64,000 nt of DNA from Cynocephalus volans (Eukaryota > Chordata > Mammalia > Dermoptera > Cynocephalidae), in contig NC_084465.1 of assembly GCF_027409185.1 (NCBI RefSeq), positions 33,459,864 to 33,523,863 of the forward strand, given 5' to 3'. The stretch's first letter is position 1. Each line of letters begins with the position of its first letter. The notes beneath the pieces were generated by a model. That model did not search any database. It saw only the letters and a list, made by a program, of their open reading frames with translations, and was not told the origin of the DNA. Below, in pieces: positions 26,930 to 39,509 of the stretch. The translations under genes were made by a program, and so were the position numbers.

Positions 26930-26981
26930 TTTATTTGATTTCTCATATTTATTTAAAATGTAATATGAGAAATCAAATAAA
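26930..26981. repeat. perfect 20-bp inverted repeat (hairpin)
   Basis: Bases 26930-26949 are the exact reverse complement of 26962-26981 with a 12-base spacer. The arms contain ATTTGATTTCTCATATT. No flanking duplication is visible. Confidence 0.92.
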
Positions 26982-27394
26982 TTTCAAGTGTGTAGTGGAA
27001 TGTTTCAGCCTTCATCTCATAATCCACAGGAATTCTGGAAAGGAAGCTTGAGAGAAAGTTTTGGGAAGTACTATAAACCCTAAATCAGTTGGTCAACAAA
27101 AATTCATTGTGTGCCTACTGTGAGACAGAGCTTGTACTAAATGTGGTGGCAATAGTGATGAAATAAAGGACATTGCCCATGATTTGATGGATCTCAGTCA
27201 TAATATATATATATATAGCTAGAAATATCTAAAAAATAATTGTAAGTATGAAAAGTATTGTGAAAAAGAAATGAGAGTTTCCAAAAGGAGGATCTAATGA
27301 AGTCTTAGAGAGGAAGAGGTGAATATTTGGAAAAACATTCCTGAAGTGATTTTAATGGGAATATTTTTACCATCTTCTGTGTCTTTCTTGAGAA

Positions 27395-27411
27395 TAAACC
27401 AGTTCTTTTTC
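27395..27411. repeat. left target-site duplication of full-length L1
   Basis: TAAACCAGTTCTTTTTC, matching 34181-34197 at 16 of 17 positions. It directly precedes the poly(T) that is the L1 poly(A) tail on the other strand. Confidence 0.88.
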
Positions 27412-27645
27412 TTTTTTTTTTTTTTTTTTTTAAATTTTATTTTGTCGATATACATTGTAGCTGATTAATGCTCCCCATCACCAAAACCTCCCTCCCTTCT
27501 CCCTCCCCCCCTCCCCCCCAACCATGTCCTTTCTGTTTGTTTGTTGTATCAACTTCAAATAATTGTGGTTGTTATATCTTCTTACCCCCCCCCCCGTTTG
27601 TGTGTGTATGTGTGTATGTGTGTGTGTGAATTTATATATTAATTT

Positions 27646-30600
27646 TTAGCTCCCACCAATAAGTGAGAACATGTGGTATTTCTCTTTCTGTGCCTGACTT
27701 GTTTCACTTAATATAATTCTCTCGAGGTCCATCCATGTTGTTGCAAATGGCAGTATTTCATTCGTTTTTATAGCTGAGTAGTATTCCATTGTGTAGATGT
27801 ACCACATTTTCCGTATCCACTCATCTGATGATGGGCATTTGGGCTGGTTCCAACTCTTGGCTATTGTAAAGAGTGCTGCGATGAACATTGGGGAACAGGT
27901 ATACCTTCGACTTGATGATTTCCATTCCTCTGGGTATATTCCCAACAATGGGATGGCTGGGTCGTATGGTAGATCTATTTGCAATTGTTTAAGGAACCTC
28001 CATACCCTTTTCCATAGAGGCTGCACCATTTTGCAGTCCCACCAACAATGTATGAGAGTTCCTTTTTCTCCGCAGCCTCGCCAGCATTTATCGTTCATAG
28101 TCTTTTGGATTTTAGCCATCCTAACTGGGGTTAGATGGTATCTCAATGTGGTTTTGATTTGCATTTCCCGGATGCTGAGTGATGTTGAGCATTTTTTCAT
28201 ATGTCTGTTGGCCATTTGGATATCTTCCTTAGAGAAATGCCTACTTAGCTCTTTTGCCCATTTTTTAATTGGGTTGCTTGTTTTCTTCTTGTAAAGTTGT
28301 TTGAGTTCCTTATATATTCTGGATATTAATCCTTTGTCAGATGTATATTTTGCAAATATTTTCTCCCACTCTGTTGGTTGTCTTTTAACTCTTTTAATTG
28401 TTTCTTTTGCTGTGCAGAAGCTTTTTAGTTTGATATAATCCCATTTGTTTATTTTTCCTTTGGTTGCCCGTGCTTTTGGGGTCGTATTCATGAAGTCTGT
28501 GCCCAGTCCTATTTCCTGAAGTGTTTCCCCTATGTTTTCTTTAAGAAGTTTTATTGTCTCAGGGTGTATATTTAAATCCTTAATCCATTTTGAGTTGATT
28601 TTAGTATATGGTGAGAGGTATGGATCTAGTTTCATTCTCCTGCATAACGATATCCAGTTATCCCAGCACCACTTGCTGAAGAGGCAGTCCCTTCCCCAGT
28701 GAATAGGCTTGGTGCCTTTGTCAAAGATCAGATGGCAGTAAGTGTGAGGGTTGATTTCTGGATTCTCTATTCTATTCCATTGGTCAGTGTGTCTGTTTTT
28801 ATGCCAGTACCATACTGTTTTGGTTATTATAGCTTTGTAGTATAGCTTAAAGTCAGGTAGTGTTATGCCTCCAGCTTTATTTTTTTTGCTGAGCATTGCT
28901 TTGGCTATTCGTGGTCTTTTATTGTTCCATATAAATGTCTGAATAGTTTTTTCCATTTCTGAGAAAAATGTCTTTGGAATTTTGATGGGGATTGCATTGA
29001 ATTTGTATATCACTTTGGGTAGTATGGACATTTTCACTATGTTGATTCTTCCAATCCAAGAGCATGGGATATCTTTCCATCTTCTTGTATCCTCTCTAAT
29101 TTCTCTCAGCAGTGGTTTGTAGTTCTCATTATAGAGATTTTTCACCTCCTTGGTTAACTCAATTCCTAAGTATTTTATTTTTTTGGTGGCTATTGTAAAT
29201 GGGCAGGCTTTCTTGATTTCTCCTTCTGCATGTTCACTATTGGAGAATAGAAATGCTACTGATTTTTGTGTGTTGATTTTGTATCCTGCTACTGTGCTGA
29301 AATCATTTATCAATTCCAACAGTTTTTTTGTAGAGGTTTTAGGCTGTTCAATATATAGGATCATGTCATCTGCAAACAGGGACAGTTTGACTTCATCTTT
29401 TCCAATCTGGATGCCCTTTATTTCCTTCTCTTCTCTGATTGCTCTGGCTAGTACTTCCAACACTATGTTGAATAGGAGTGGTGAGAGTGGGCATCCTTGT
29501 CTAGTGCCTGTTCTTAAAGGAAAAGCTTTCAGCTTTTCCCCATTCAGGATGATATTGGCAGTGGGTTTGGCATATATGGCTTTAATTATGTTGAGATACT
29601 TTCCCTCTATACCTAACTTATAGAGGGTCTTTGTCATGAATGAGTGCTGAACTTTATCAAATGCTTTTTCAGCATCTATAGAGATGATCATATGGTCCTT
29701 GTGTTTGAGTTTATTAATATGGTGTATCACATTTATTGATTTGCGTATGTTGAACCAACCTTGCATCCCTGGGATGAATCCCACTTGATCGTGATGAATA
29801 ATTTTTCGTATGTGTTGCTGTATTCTGTTTGCTAGTATTTTAGTGAGGATTTTTGCATCTATATTCATCAAGGATATCGGCCTGTAGTTTTCTTTTTTGG
29901 TTATATCTTTACCTGGTTTTGGTATCAGGATGATGTTTGCTTCATAGAATGAGTTTGGGAGATTTGCGTCCGTTTCAATCTTTTGGAATAGTTTGTAAAG
30001 AATCGGTGTCAATTCCTGTTTGAATGTTTGGTAAAATTCTGCTGTGAATCCATCTGGTCCTGGGCTTTTCTTTGTTGGGAGCCTTCTGATAACAGCTTCA
30101 ATCTCCTTTATTGTTATTGGTCTGTTCAAATTTTCTACGTCTTCACGGTTCAGTTTTGGGAGCTTGTGTGTGTCCAGAAATTTATCCATTTCCTCCAGAT
30201 TTTCAAATTTGTTGGCGTATAGTTGTTTATAGTAGTCTCGAATGATTCCTTGTATTTCAGATGAATCAGTTGTAATATCGCCTTTTTCATTTCTAATTTT
30301 TGTTATTTGAGTCTTCTCTCTTCTTTTTTTTGTTAGCCATGCTAATGGTTTGTCAATTTTATTTATCTTTTCAAAAAACCAACTTTTTGATTCGTTGATC
30401 TTTTGAATTGTTTTTTGGTTTTCAATTTCATTCAGTTCTGCTCTGATCTTAATGATTTCTTTCCGTCTGCTAACTTTAGGATTGGATTGTTCTTGTTTTT
30501 CTAGTTCTTTAAGGTGAAGTGTTAGGTTGTTCACTTGCCATCTTTCCATTCTTCTGAAGTGAGCATTTAATGCAATAAATTTTCCCCTCAATACTGCTTT

Positions 30601-31473
30601 TGCAGTATCCCACAGGTTTTGGTATGATGTATCATTGTTTTCATTAGTTTCAATAAACTTTTTGATTTCCTGCTTGATTTCTTCTTGGACCCATATGTCA
30701 TTAAGTAGAATGCTGTTTAATTTCCATGTGTTTGTATAGTTTCCAGAGTTTTGTTTGTTATTAATTTCTAGTTTTAATCCATTGTGGTCTGAGAAGATAC
30801 ATGGGATAATTCCAATTTTTTTGAATTTATTGAGACTTGATTTGTGACCTAATATGTGATCTATCTTGGAGAATGATCCATGTGCTGATGAGAAGAATGA
30901 ATATTCTGAGGTTGTTGGGTGGAATGTTCTGTAGATATCTGCCAATTCCAATTGGTCTAGAGTCTTGTTTAGATCTTGTGTTTCTCTACTGATTCTTTGC
31001 CTAGATGATCTGTCTAATATTGACAGTGGAGTGTTCAGGTCCCCTGCTATTATGGTATTAGTGTCTATTTCCTTCTTTAGGTCTAATAGAGTTTGTTTTA
31101 TAAATCTGGCTGCTCCAACATTGGGTGCGTACATATTTATGATTGTTATGTCTTCTTGATGGATCAGTCCTTTTATCATTAAGTAGTGTCCCTCATTGTC
31201 TCTTTTTATGGTTTTTAGTTTAAAGTCTATTTTGTCAGATATAAGAATAGCCACTCCAGCTCGTTTTTCTTTTCTGTTTGCATGGTAAATCTTTTTCCAT
31301 CCTTTTACTCTTAGTCTGTGTGAATCTTTATGGGTGAGGTGGGTCTCTTGTAGGCAGCATATAGTTGGGTCCTGCTTTTTGATCCAGTCAGCCAGTCTGT
31401 GTCTTTTAATTGGGGAATTTAAGCCTTTAACATTAAGAGTTGTTATTGAAAGGTGTTGATTTATTCTTAGCAT
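27646..31473 (-). CDS. L1 ORF2p, endonuclease and reverse transcriptase
   Basis: ORF2p nicks target DNA and reverse-transcribes L1 RNA at the nick. The frame opens with ATG at 31473 and runs 1275 codons, the same length as the human protein as I recall it. Residues at the known apurinic-type endonuclease positions are present: N14, E43 (QETHLT), the GDLNTPL block and SDHNGL with its histidine. The RT core has FADDM, and the thumb and Z regions follow (for example [16 protein letters not shown]). The C-terminal cysteine-rich motif [18 protein letters not shown] (CX3CX7HX4C) is intact. No internal stop. Its translation belongs to a transposable element, not a cellular gene. Confidence 0.95.
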   Translation of the reverse strand: MLRINQHLSITTLNVKGLNSPIKRHRLADWIKKQDPTICCLQETHLTHKDSHRLRVKGWKKIYHANRKEKRAGVAILISDKIDFKLKTIKRDNEGHYLMIKGLIHQEDITIINMYAPNVGAARFIKQTLLDLKKEIDTNTIIAGDLNTPLSILDRSSRQRISRETQDLNKTLDQLELADIYRTFHPTTSEYSFFSSAHGSFSKIDHILGHKSSLNKFKKIGIIPCIFSDHNGLKLEINNKQNSGNYTNTWKLNSILLNDIWVQEEIKQEIKKFIETNENNDTSYQNLWDTAKAVLRGKFIALNAHFRRMERWQVNNLTLHLKELEKQEQSNPKVSRRKEIIKIRAELNEIENQKTIQKINESKSWFFEKINKIDKPLAWLTKKRREKTQITKIRNEKGDITTDSSEIQGIIRDYYKQLYANKFENLEEMDKFLDTHKLPKLNREDVENLNRPITIKEIEAVIRRLPTKKSPGPDGFTAEFYQTFKQELTPILYKLFQKIETDANLPNSFYEANIILIPKPGKDITKKENYRPISLMNIDAKILTKILANRIQQHIRKIIHHDQVGFIPGMQGWFNIRKSINVIHHINKLKHKDHMIISIDAEKAFDKVQHSFMTKTLYKLGIEGKYLNIIKAIYAKPTANIILNGEKLKAFPLRTGTRQGCPLSPLLFNIVLEVLARAIREEKEIKGIQIGKDEVKLSLFADDMILYIEQPKTSTKKLLELINDFSTVAGYKINTQKSVAFLFSNSEHAEGEIKKACPFTIATKKIKYLGIELTKEVKNLYNENYKPLLREIREDTRRWKDIPCSWIGRINIVKMSILPKVIYKFNAIPIKIPKTFFSEMEKTIQTFIWNNKRPRIAKAMLSKKNKAGGITLPDFKLYYKAIITKTVWYWHKNRHTDQWNRIENPEINPHTYCHLIFDKGTKPIHWGRDCLFSKWCWDNWISLCRRMKLDPYLSPYTKINSKWIKDLNIHPETIKLLKENIGETLQEIGLGTDFMNTTPKARATKGKINKWDYIKLKSFCTAKETIKRVKRQPTEWEKIFAKYTSDKGLISRIYKELKQLYKKKTSNPIKKWAKELSRHFSKEDIQMANRHMKKCSTSLSIREMQIKTTLRYHLTPVRMAKIQKTMNDKCWRGCGEKGTLIHCWWDCKMVQPLWKRVWRFLKQLQIDLPYDPAIPLLGIYPEEWKSSSRRYTCSPMFIAALFTIAKSWNQPKCPSSDEWIRKMWYIYTMEYYSAIKTNEILPFATTWMDLERIILSETSQAQKEKYHMFSLIGGS

Positions 31474-31660
31474 TTTATTGGTTGTTTGGTTGTCTTAGGT
31501 GTCTTTTGTTCCTTGCTTTCTGATTTACTGTTTGGTTTCTTTGTTTGTTGGTTCCTTAGGTTGTAGATAGTGTTTTTGTTAGCTTGTTTTCTCTTCATGA
31601 ATGCCATTTTTATTGTACTAGCGGGTTTAGATTTTTCTTAGGTTTTTATGGCAGTGGTAG

Positions 31661-32641
31661 TTATTTTTCAGGAACCAAACCCAGTACTCCCTTGAGGATT
31701 TCTTGTAAGGGTGGTCGTGTGGTAGTGAACTCCCGCAGTTTTTGTTTGTCTGAGAAATATACTATTTGCCCCTCATTTCGGAAGGATAGCCTTGCAGGGT
31801 AGAGTATTCTTGGCTGGCAATCTTTGTCTTTTAGTATTTTGAAAATATCATCCCATTCCTTTCTAGCTTTTAGGGTTTGTGATGAGAAGTCTGATGTTAA
31901 CCTGATTGGGGCTCCCTTATAGGTGATTTGACGCTTCTCTCTTGCAGCTTTTAAGATTCTCTCTTTGTCTCTGAGTTTTGCCAATTTGACTATGACATGT
32001 CTTGGAGAAGGCCTTTTTGGGTTGAATACGTTTGGAGATCGTTGAGCTTCCTGGATCTGAAGATCTGTGATTTTTCCTATACCTGGGAAGTTTTCTGCCA
32101 CTATTTTGTTGAATATGTTTTCAATGGAATCTCCATTTTCCTCCCCTTCTGGAATACCCATGACTCGGATATTTGAGCGCTTGAGGTTGTCTGATATCTC
32201 TCTCAGATTTTCTTCCATGTCCTTGATTCTTTTTTCTTTCTTTTTGTCTGCTTGTGTTATTTCAAACAGCCCATCTTCAAGTTCAGAGGTTCTCTCTTCA
32301 ACTTCGACAAGCCTGCTGGTTAAACTCTCCGTTGTGTTTTTTATTTCGCTGAATAACTTCTTCAGTTCAGCAAGTTCTGCTACATTTTTTTTCAGGACAT
32401 TGATTTCCTTGTATATTTCCTCTTTCAGATCCTGTATACTTTTCCTCATTTCATCATGATGTCTAGCTGAGTTTTCTTGTATCTCATTCAGTTTCCTTAG
32501 AATTATCACTCGAAATTCCTTATCAGTTATTTCAAGGGCTTCTTGTTCTATAGGATCTAGAGTATGAGATTTATTAACTTTTGGTGGTGTACTTTCTTGA
32601 TTTTTTGTATTTCTGGTGTCTTTTTTTTGGTGTTTATTCAT
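31661..32641 (-). CDS. L1 ORF1p, RNA-binding coiled-coil protein
   Basis: ORF1p coats L1 RNA as a trimer and acts as a nucleic-acid chaperone. The ATG I choose is at 32641 (326 residues); an open frame extends six codons further to a GTG, which I do not use. Heptad-rich coiled coil spans roughly residues 45-150, followed by the RRM-like region (NIRVMGIPEGEENGDS) and the C-terminal domain with REKRQITYKG and PARLSFRNEGQIVYFSDKQKL. The frame is uninterrupted. The gap to the ORF2 ATG is 187 bases, longer than in human L1 as I recall. Confidence 0.93.
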   Translation of the reverse strand: MNKHQKKDTRNTKNQESTPPKVNKSHTLDPIEQEALEITDKEFRVIILRKLNEIQENSARHHDEMRKSIQDLKEEIYKEINVLKKNVAELAELKKLFSEIKNTTESLTSRLVEVEERTSELEDGLFEITQADKKKEKRIKDMEENLREISDNLKRSNIRVMGIPEGEENGDSIENIFNKIVAENFPGIGKITDLQIQEAQRSPNVFNPKRPSPRHVIVKLAKLRDKERILKAAREKRQITYKGAPIRLTSDFSSQTLKARKEWDDIFKILKDKDCQPRILYPARLSFRNEGQIVYFSDKQKLREFTTTRPPLQEILKGVLGLVPEK

Positions 32642-34180
32642 TGTGGCAGGGGGTTTCACAGTCCACCGGTTTAAGACTAATGACTAACTAGGATGTTGCT
32701 GTGGTTGCCAATTTGGTATGGCTCCCGCCGTGACTGCTCAGTTGGCCTCTAGTGTCTTGTGTGTGTGGTTGCCTCGGGTCTTGGGCTTCTCCGGGGATCC
32801 ACCTTTCTGGTCAGCTTGTACTCTGCTGGGCTGGTGGATCACGTACCACAGGGTGTGTGATCTCTGTTGAGCTTTCACTTTCTGTACAGGACTTCTCCCC
32901 GTTCAGTGTGCTCTGGCCCAGGCTGTTAGATCGTGCAGTGGCGACCCCACCGGGTGTGTGGTTTCTGTCTAGTCTCCGCCTCCCTGGCCGCACGTCTCCC
33001 CCCTCTGTGCACACTGTGCTGGGTTGGGGCGTGTCTTCTGCACCCCTCGTCTATCAGCTGGGCCTTCAAGACCCTGCTCAGCACCGCCTCGCCCAGGAAG
33101 TCTACCAGGTTTCTGCTAGGCACAGACGACCAGTCTCTCTGGGTGCCTTTGTAGCACTGTGTAGATCTTTCTCGGGTCTTGTTCACCTTTGTATCCCCCC
33201 GGTATAAACCGAATCTAGTGCCCGCCTGCAGCCTGCTCTCCGGCAGGATCAAGCAGACCTGGGAACTCTCCTACCACACTATTCCCAACCAGAAATTCGT
33301 TAGGCTTTTTAGCAAACTGGTGGCCGCAGAGATGGTATCTGCCTCCCAGTAACAGGAAGTTTACCGGGGCCGGAGTCCAGGGTGTGGTGGAGTGACAGTC
33401 GGCCCGCCCGTACTTCCTAGCCCTCCCAAAACTGGTCGGGACGCCCCACACCCCCAGCCCTGCCAGAGAACCGTGGAGGGAGTGGGAGAGGAGGTCGGCC
33501 CGCAGGGTCCGGAAAGCCCCGCGCCAGGCCAAGCAAATGGGCTCAGTGATGGCCGAGCAGGGCGGAGCTGCCCGCACCTGGGAAAATGGAGGCAGCACCA
33601 GGGCAATGAGTGGCCTGGTGGTGCAGGCGGGGAGCCGCGTGGGCATCCACCCCCCGAACAGAGCTTTGCCAGGGATCACTCACAGTGCTGTGCCAGGTCG
33701 GGCGCTCGCTCTGTCTCTGGTTTGTTGCCTTCCGTGTTCTCGGCGCTGCCGCCTCGGGCTGTTCAGTCGCGGCGCCGCTCGGGCGCTCCCAGGAGTCTTC
33801 TTTAATGCCGGCCTGAAACCTCGAATCCTGGATAGGGCAGCTGGCCGCCTTCAATGCGGCCCCAGCCTCCGGGATCCTGGCTGCATCCACAGCAGCCCTG
33901 GCGCCGTGTTCCCTGTTTCAAGACTCGCTTTTGCAGCTAAGAATCAGTTCTTTTCCTGCTCCACACTTCAAAGCTGTTGCCTGTAAATGAGGCAGCCTCT
34001 CCTGCCGGGGGCAAAGTGGCGTTGAGCCCCCACGACCGGCCAGCAGCAGCAGTCCTCCCTTAAGAGATGGCCAGAGAAAGGTCCACAAGTTTCCCGGCTG
34101 CCTGAGGCCCAGTGGCCACCTTTTCCACCTCAGCTACTCCGCGCCAGCCGCCGCAGCCGCCGCCATCTTGAAAACCTATC
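32642..34180 (-). promoter_or_regulatory. L1 5'UTR with internal promoter
   Basis: About 1.5 kb of CpG-rich sequence upstream of ORF1. Near the 5' end on the minus strand it reads CAAGATGGCGGCGGC, a YY1-type site that in human L1 positions the transcription start. The end of the element (34180) follows from the target-site duplication beginning at 34181. Confidence 0.8.
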
Positions 34181-34197
34181 TAAACCAGTTATTTTTC
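34181..34197. repeat. right target-site duplication of full-length L1
   Basis: TAAACCAGTTATTTTTC, partner of 27395-27411 with one mismatch. Confidence 0.88.
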
Positions 34198-35689
34198 AAC
34201 AAGAGACTTAAATCTTAGGGAAAAGCAGAAAATACAATTCTAGAACAAAAAGATTATCATTCTACTTTCAGTCACAGAGTTGACCTCCAGAATCCATAGC
34301 GAGACATCTTAAAATCTAGGCGTTGTCAAAAGACAAATGATTATTCTTAATTTCAAAAGCCATATTTAGTCTTACTGGATATCTTGGGAGAGTTTCAAAT
34401 ATTAGTATCAAACATGTAAGGTACAAACAGAATTTTTATAAATTTACCTGTTTGATCTTTGTGAAAGATAAGTTGATCTTGGAAAACAATGCTTGAATTG
34501 TGAGACTTATTCAGAGGATGACTCCAATTATAGCTGCTGTCCCAGTAGTGGCTTCTTCTGGAGTAAATGAATATATTCCTTGGCCCTGGCATACTGCTAT
34601 CTATGTGGAAAATGTTTCTTTCCTCTGTGATGATGAGAGGAGACTAAAGCCATTTGCTTTCACTTGGCAGGGATAGCAGCACACTTTCCCCCTCTTGCCT
34701 CAGAGCTATATGAATTTTCATGTTCTCTGCACAATCTAAACTGCAGGAAAGTTGATAGTCCTAACATCCCACAGCAAGTCGGGTTGATCCTCTGTATGAA
34801 TTACATCATACTGGTTTACTTTATAGAACAGTAAGTTGGAAGACTTGCAGAAGCCCTTTTAAGACATATATGTCAGAAATTTAGAGAAAAACCCAATGGA
34901 AATCCAGAAGCCTGTGTCTTCAGTGATGTTTTAGGATTCTAGTGGTCTGGGGCATGTTGAGATAGCATCTCCAAAGTGAAAATGTTGCATCTCACAGCTC
35001 CTATCCTTAAGAAAAAAAGCACAACACAAGGTGCTTTTGGATTGTGGAGGTAACATACAATGCATTTAAGGTTGTACCAGGGATTTATTTACTGACTGAG
35101 CTGAAAAGCTGCAAATTTGGAATATGTTCTAGAACAAAAGAAGTCTTCAAGTGCTGGTACATGCTGCAGTTCAAACGGCTCTGCAACAGATCCAGTAGAG
35201 ATGTAAATGTCAGTGACAGATCAGAATGCTGTATGGAGACTGAAAAATCAGTAGTAAAATCACTGAGCAGAGCCTTAGGTTTTGGAGAAAAGTCATGGCT
35301 TCTTATTCAAATAATTATGCTTTATGTTAGAGAAAACTCTTGGTTTCTGCTGAGCCCTGGCAGAGATTGAATGCCTGACAATTAAACATCAAATAACTTT
35401 AAAACTTAATCTTCCCAATATAAACTGGGTGTCTCTGATCTAACGAGCTATAGAGTTGGGTATATAGAGAATGATTCCATCACCAAAAGAAAGTGGCAGA
35501 TTTGAAATTTGTCATGATTAAATCCTAAAAGCACAAGTAAATTGTGAGAGAAGATGTCCCAAGTTTTTGTGTCACCCACTTTAATTCATTTTTTGGTTTC
35601 TTGGGGGCATGGTCTGTATTAATTGAGTGAGGGAAAGAAAATCAATGAACCTACTTTAAAGAGCATTCTGCATGATATGCTGACTGCAG
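34198..35689. other. no gene seen; possible ERV-derived DNA
   Basis: A short open frame at 35044-35370 (plus) shows no recognisable domain. The texture of 34650-35400 suggests old retroviral pol-like sequence, but I cannot support a motif. Otherwise unassigned. Confidence 0.3.
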
Positions 35690-36135
35690 AACAGCTGTCT
35701 GGGTGGCCTTGGACCAATCCAGTTTCTCCCCTTTTTGCACTTGTAGTTCTCAAGAATAACTGTCAAATGTGCTGGAAAGGCAACATCTTGAGATAAGGTG
35801 GAACTGGTCAAACAGTCTCAGCTCTGCTCCTGTCCCTCCGAGGACAGGATGTCCTAGAACAGTTTTGCCCGATGACTCATGTGATCCCTCAAGGTATAAA
35901 ACTCAGGTCAAATGGCTCTCTGGAGTCCCTCAGCTGTGGTGTGATGTGGGGCATACACAGAGAAAATTCCATCTGCCTTGGGCAGTTTTCCTGAGCCCTT
36001 GGATGACTGGCTTGCCATAATTCCCAGGCTTTTACTCTCCCTTGCTGCTTATCTGTGAGTAATAAAGTTGCCTTACTCAACTTGTTGTGTGAGTGTTCTG
36101 TCTTATGGGACCCATGCCAGTAGTAAAAATTACAG
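35690..36135 (+). mobile_element. LTR-like segment with TATA and poly(A) signal
   Basis: TATAAAAC lies at about 35896 and an AATAAAGTTGCC poly(A) signal at about 36060, roughly 165 bases apart, the arrangement of a retroviral U3-R-U5. Ends are uncertain and no target duplication was found. It lies just upstream of pol-like sequence in the same orientation. Confidence 0.4.
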
Positions 36136-36199
36136 CTCAAGATGCAGTGGGCTGAAGTGGTTACCAATGCACAGGGAAACTACTTCACACTGACACCAG

Positions 36200-37850
36200 T
36201 CAGAAGTGAACTCCAGGAGCATTATAATTCCAAGCAGAGGAAACCTTCAGGCAGTGGGTAGGGGAAATCCTCTCTTTAGGAAGAAATTTTGAGTAATATA
36301 TCTGGTTTCCCACTTGATGGAACAATGGCAAGAAGTATGGATCTATATGTATTCTTAAGCAGAAGCTAATTACTGGTCTAGATGGTCAAGAACTAAAAAG
36401 AAACATGATTGGAAAATCTGTGAAAAGGAGTTCTGGAAAACAGGTAAATGGACGTTTCAGAATGGGCCCAGCATGTCCCATATGATTGGTCACTAATGGA
36501 AATCAACTGTGATGAAATCTCCTAATTATCAGGTGGATAAGATGACTTGTTCTGGAGATGTCAATCAATCTCCCTCCCCAGACATCTCAGTACTTGCCAA
36601 TGGGCTTATAAACTAAGTGACTTTGATGCCAATGGTGAAAGTTAGGCATGGTTTCAATGGACTTCCCTTTTACCAAGATTTGTTTGGCTTTCATGGTTGA
36701 ATAACCTCCATACCATTGTTACTGGAATCAAAGCAGAGCCTGGATATGGTACTATGGGACCAGGCAGTCACCCAATGTTACATTGATTACATTGGACTCT
36801 TTTCTCATAAAGGGCAGCATGTTGTCTTTGGTGGAATAGACATTCATTCTGTATATAGGTTTTTTTTTCCTGTACACAGTATTTTTGCCAGCATTTTCAT
36901 CCATGGATTCTCTAAATTCTCTACTTACCATCATACCACATATCTTCTTTGACCAAGAAATTTATTTTATAGCAAGACAGTTAAGCCAGTAGGTTCAGAT
37001 CCATGGGTTTCAGTGGTCTCCTGTAACCATCATCGGGAAGAAATAGTCCTAAGAATGGTGTACTGGCCTGTTGTAGACTCAATTACATGCCAGCTGAGAG
37101 ACAGCACCTTGCAAAGATGATGAAGATGTCCTCCAAGATACATTATATGTTCTAACCCAACAAGCAATAGTGGACCCTGCTTCTACATAAACAGAATATG
37201 TAGAAATTTGGGGGTAAAATGTGATCGGCTCCCCTCATTATTACTCTTAAAATCTCTTTTGCAAAATCTGCTTTCTATCCCTGCAATGGGTTTTACAGTA
37301 GAGAGTATTAGTTCCCAAGGCAGCAATGTTGTAATCAGGGGACACACTCATGATTCCACTGAACTGAAAGTAAAAACTGTCACTTAGTCGTTTGGGGCTT
37401 ATAATATTATTAAATCAACAAGCAAAGACTTGGGCTGTTGTATTGGCCGGGGTGGTAGATTATCATCAAGGAGGTATAGATTGCTCTTAAGTCATGGGGA
37501 TGGGAGACTAATATATAAAATCCAGGAGAGTCTCTGAGGTCTTTTCTAATATTTTTGCGTCCAATGACATAATTTAATGAAGAATTACACCAAACCTAAG
37601 TGACAGGATCAATAAAGCTCACATTCTCGAGGAATAAAGATCATTTCACCCTAACAGGTAAGGACTCTGACCAAGTGAGGTGCTTGTAATAGATAAAAAA
37701 AGAATGGAATTCATAACAGAAGAGAAGATCTAAAAATGCCAACTATGACCACAAGATATAGACCTATATAGCAGCCACACTTTTTCTTTTTTGTTTTGTT
37801 ACGTACATATTTCTATATTTTAACCAATTCCATTATTTGCCTTTCTCACA
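36200..37850 (+). pseudogene. ERV-L-like pol relic (integrase region)
   Basis: A decayed endogenous retrovirus. The best block is 36740-36950, where the open frame shows an integrase-core-like pattern around DYIG followed by a GID block. Frameshifts and stops break the rest. The similarity to ERV-L-type pol is recognised from memory; no function is expected. Boundaries are approximate. Confidence 0.5.
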
Positions 37851-39342
37851 TACTTTTTTATATCAGATATATTGTTGGTGGTTAACTTTATAATACCAGA
37901 ACATGAAGGGGGTTAACCTTGTAATTGTACCAGAACATTTAGTTATGGCTTAAATAAAGGAGATAGATATAGGGAATGATAGAATTTGGGTTCTGTCATT
38001 TTTTAAAAGAAGATAAAGTTAGTTTAGTCTGGATGAGCAATAGTTGTGTTGTGTTAGGTAGGAGAACATTGCAGTTGCCTGAAAGTTTAAATATATTAGA
38101 ATACAATAAATTGGAAGGCAAACCACTGAGTGTTAGGCTATGTCGGGTTTTACCTGCTGCTTTGAGAAGGTCTTAGAAGAAAGACTTAAGCTTAAGCAAG
38201 ATAAGGAGAATACACAGTTTATAAATTTGGGTCATCATAGGGATGAAAAGACAACTAAACCTCAAACAGCAGATTTGGAGGCTTTTGTATTTCCAATTGA
38301 GCTGGTTATTTCAGGTGGCATCAAGTTGAGAATGAGTCATGGTGGCGTAAAGACACGAATCACTTACTCAAGTGTAAAAGTTATATCTAGAAAAGAACTT
38401 TGGATATGGTTATAGGCACAAGAAATTTTCTGGAAACAAACAGGCCAGAAGTCTACTAAGTGTTTGAGGGAATTGTACGGCCAAAGAATTTGTGAACCCA
38501 ATAACCCAAAAAGCATTTGTCTGTTTGAGGCCTTAAAATAACCCTTGGATGCTCAAACCTGTATGAGCAAAAAGTTGACTGCAAAAGCTGTATTATCTGA
38601 AGGAGGGAATATTCTACCACTCCTATTTCACATATGACATAAAAGATAAGGACCGGGAAGAACTTCCCAGAGGGTAGTACCAGGGGCAATAAAAAGGTGG
38701 AGCCTCATTCCATTTTAGGCTTCTCTTCTCACAACCTTGAGTTTTCTGATGCAATCAAACAGACTTAAACAATTTTCTCCAATTTTTCTAATTGAATTAG
38801 TGAAAGAGTTTTTCTGTATCATGTTTGTTCATAATTGCTTGAAGAAAAAGTGGTTTTTTTTTTTTTTTCTTTTCCTTTCTTTTTTTTTTTTTACAAAGCT
38901 TCCCGGGTGATGCTAATGCACAGCTAGGATTGAGCCTTTCTGCTCTATACTTCTTATTTCTTAGGTCAGCCATAGAAAACCAGAAGGTGCTAACTCAATG
39001 ACTCTATCTTCATTACATTTAAAAAAAAGTTTTGTCATTAATGGAGAGATGACTCTTTTCCCTCCATAACCTATTTCAACAAATTATAGTCTATAACTTA
39101 ATAAACAATTTCTATCCTTTGGATTAATCTAAGGCTCTGTCTTTTATTAAAAATGAAACGTGTGTAGGTAAAATATATTACTACTTAATTGTATACCCAA
39201 GTTAAAAAACTAAATGATTAATTCACTGAAAAAGTTAATGGCGATTGTAGTTCATGTCTGAATGAATATAAGCAGATTGCAAATGTGAAACTAAAATATT
39301 TAGTCAAAGTTTGTGTGATACATATTAAATAATATGAGTAAA
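37851..39342. other. unassigned sequence
   Basis: Holds an imperfect local repeat at about 37879-37942 (a GGTTAAC... ACCAGAACAT unit twice) and poly(T) tracts at about 38851-38893. It also has a plus-strand open frame at 38140-38415 with no known domain. I see no gene. Confidence 0.35.
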
Positions 39343-39509
39343 AACCACTTAGCAGGTTTTTATCTGATGTCTTTTAGGCTGATGCTGGTGTTTGGACATG
39401 AACTTAGTGGTTTCGAGAGTCCGTGTAGCTTGTCTTAAAACCAATTCCTTTCCATAAATTGAAAGTATAAAAAAAAAAATCAGTAAAGGCCCCAAATAAT
39501 TTTTGTACA
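39343..39509. repeat. unassigned direct repeat, copy A (~165 bp)
   Basis: This segment is similar to 41646-41809, roughly 80% by eye, with shared runs such as TTTTTATCTGATGTCTT, GTTTGGACAT and GTGTAGCTTGTCTTAAAA. It is not a repeat family I can name. Confidence 0.75.

Larger units (their letters stand above)
27412..34180 (-). mobile_element. full-length LINE-1 with both ORFs open
   Basis: A 6.77-kb L1 in minus orientation. It has a 20-base poly(T) (27412-27431), a 3'UTR with AATAAA and G-rich tracts (as read on minus), ORF2, a 187-base intergenic gap, ORF1, and a 1.5-kb CpG-rich 5'UTR ending at a YY1-type site. A 17-bp target-site duplication with one mismatch flanks it. No stop or frameshift breaks either ORF, so it is young and may be, or recently was, retrotransposition-competent. 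It lies in no gene. Confidence 0.95.

Noticed and set aside
27797..28294. plus-strand frames inside the L1
   Set aside because: Antisense shadows of ORF2; no independent support.
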